Shown: piece by piece, positions 63,587-64,000 of the stretch | Layout: every line of letters starts with the position of its first letter | Position numbering within the stretch: position 1 is the stretch's first letter | Assembly: GCF_001708185.1 (NCBI RefSeq) | Contig: NZ_MDDN01000003.1 | Coordinates: forward strand, 62,001-126,000 | DNA length: 64,000 nt | Source: Lysinibacillus xylanilyticus | GTDB lineage: Bacteria; Bacillota; Bacilli; Bacillales_A; Planococcaceae | Direction of reading: 5' to 3' | Position numbers and translations under genes: made by a program | Notes under the pieces: model-generated | Seen by the model: only the letters and a program-made list of their open reading frames with translations | What the model was told of the DNA's origin: nothing | The model's database searches: none

Positions 63587-64000
63587 TTAAATATATGATT
63601 TTCTTCGATAAATACTCAGCGTCAAGCCGATAGCAACGCTTCCTAGGAGCATTGGAAAAAGACCATAGCTAATAAATGGGATTGGCATTGACATAACGGG
63701 TACAAGGCCAAATAACATGAATACTTGGTAGACAATTTGTGTTGTTAAAAAGGCAAGCCCACCTATAATTAATAAACGACCATATTCGTTATGAATGAAA
63801 CCTAGTGTGTGTGCTATACGATAAATAATGAAGCCAAGAATACATAAAACGATTACTCCTGCAATAATCCCATACGATTGTAAAATCGTGAGTAATACAA
63901 AATCAGTATGTGCTCCACCCGCAAATGTTTGACTGCTGGAGCCAAACCAAGTGAGGTCCTTCATCGCAGTTGAAATAAATAGTACGTTAGAAGAATCTTC
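63587..64000 (-). CDS. FtsW/RodA/SpoVE-family protein (5' end outside window)
   Basis: C-terminal 138 residues of a SEDS-family membrane glycosyltransferase-type protein. The frame stays open to the window edge (EDSSNVLFISTAMKDLTWFG), so the ATG at 63964 is internal. Visible: the conserved loop GGAHTDFVLLTILQSYG, helices GIIAGVIVLCILGFIIY and GRLLIIGGLAFLTTQIVYQV, PVMSMPIPFISYGLFPMLLG, and IYRRK at the end. The PFISYG motif is the SEDS signature. Which paralog this is cannot be decided from the tail. Confidence 0.85.
   Translation of the reverse strand, partial: EDSSNVLFISTAMKDLTWFGSSSQTFAGGAHTDFVLLTILQSYGIIAGVIVLCILGFIIYRIAHTLGFIHNEYGRLLIIGGLAFLTTQIVYQVFMLFGLVPVMSMPIPFISYGLFPMLLGSVAIGLTLSIYRRKSYI

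Overview
The window looks like a chromosomal segment of a low-GC, endospore-forming Bacillaceae/Planococcaceae bacterium, most like Lysinibacillus. The grounds are AT-rich DNA, strong AGGAGG ribosome sites with many TTG and GTG starts, YjcZ-type spore proteins, sigma-K-like promoters, an S-layer-homology cell-wall enzyme, MurG and OdhAB of Bacillus type, and B. subtilis-like families (YkpA, YaaN/XpaC, YoaP, DUF3953, DUF3923). The genus is inferred from family resemblance; no database search was possible.

Layout. 0-5 kb: the end of deoD, a secreted lytic-transglycosylase/SH3/SLH protein, small membrane proteins, and a repeat-rich gene-poor stretch. 5-8.4 kb: a sporulation-flavoured island with a Tyr/Pro-rich coat-like protein and a Cys-rich protein, both behind sigma-K-like promoters, three tiny YjcZ-family genes and a small lipoprotein with a TTG start. 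8.5-18 kb: accessory genes (GNAT acetyltransferases, LysE exporter, kinase-like protein, fabZ, glycosyltransferase, polysaccharide deacetylase, amidase) mixed with gene relics and dispersed repeats. 18-26 kb: CtpB-type protease, COG0523 GTPase, CAP-domain protein, MATE exporter, a stand-alone murG.

27-39 kb is the best-conserved block: a PAS-GGDEF diguanylate cyclase; a two-component pair that precedes odhA-odhB in the same order as arlR-arlS-odhA-odhB of Staphylococcus; then a lysine-riboswitch-controlled ABC importer (binding protein, permease, ATPase). 39-46 kb: a telA/xpaC pair, then two paralogous secreted proteins between which lie prophage or transfer relics (a dead peptide deformylase, a tape-measure fragment, and a frameshifted DUF771 gene just beyond the second copy). 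46-53 kb: acylphosphatase, a globin-coupled chemoreceptor with a C-terminal CZB zinc domain, a cold-shock gene with a terminator-like hairpin in its leader, a membrane-anchored HtrA-like protease, a lipoprotein and an S66 peptidase. 53-59 kb: a T-box leader in front of a GNAT gene, then a TetR repressor divergent from an acyl-CoA ligase / MHS transporter / SDR operon whose transporter carries a frameshift. 59-64 kb: an ABC-F ATPase, small proteins, an SH3-Excalibur secreted protein and the C-terminal part of an FtsW/RodA-family protein that runs off the window.

Several dispersed repeat families run through the intergenic DNA: a roughly 230-bp element in five full or partial copies, a 21-bp-period repeat in two places, a CCGCCGGA element in two places, and hairpins flanking the YjcZ genes. 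The most notable regulatory and protein signals are the T-box before an acetyltransferase, the csp leader hairpin, and the globin-coupled receptor in which the residue aligned with the heme-ligating histidine is phenylalanine.
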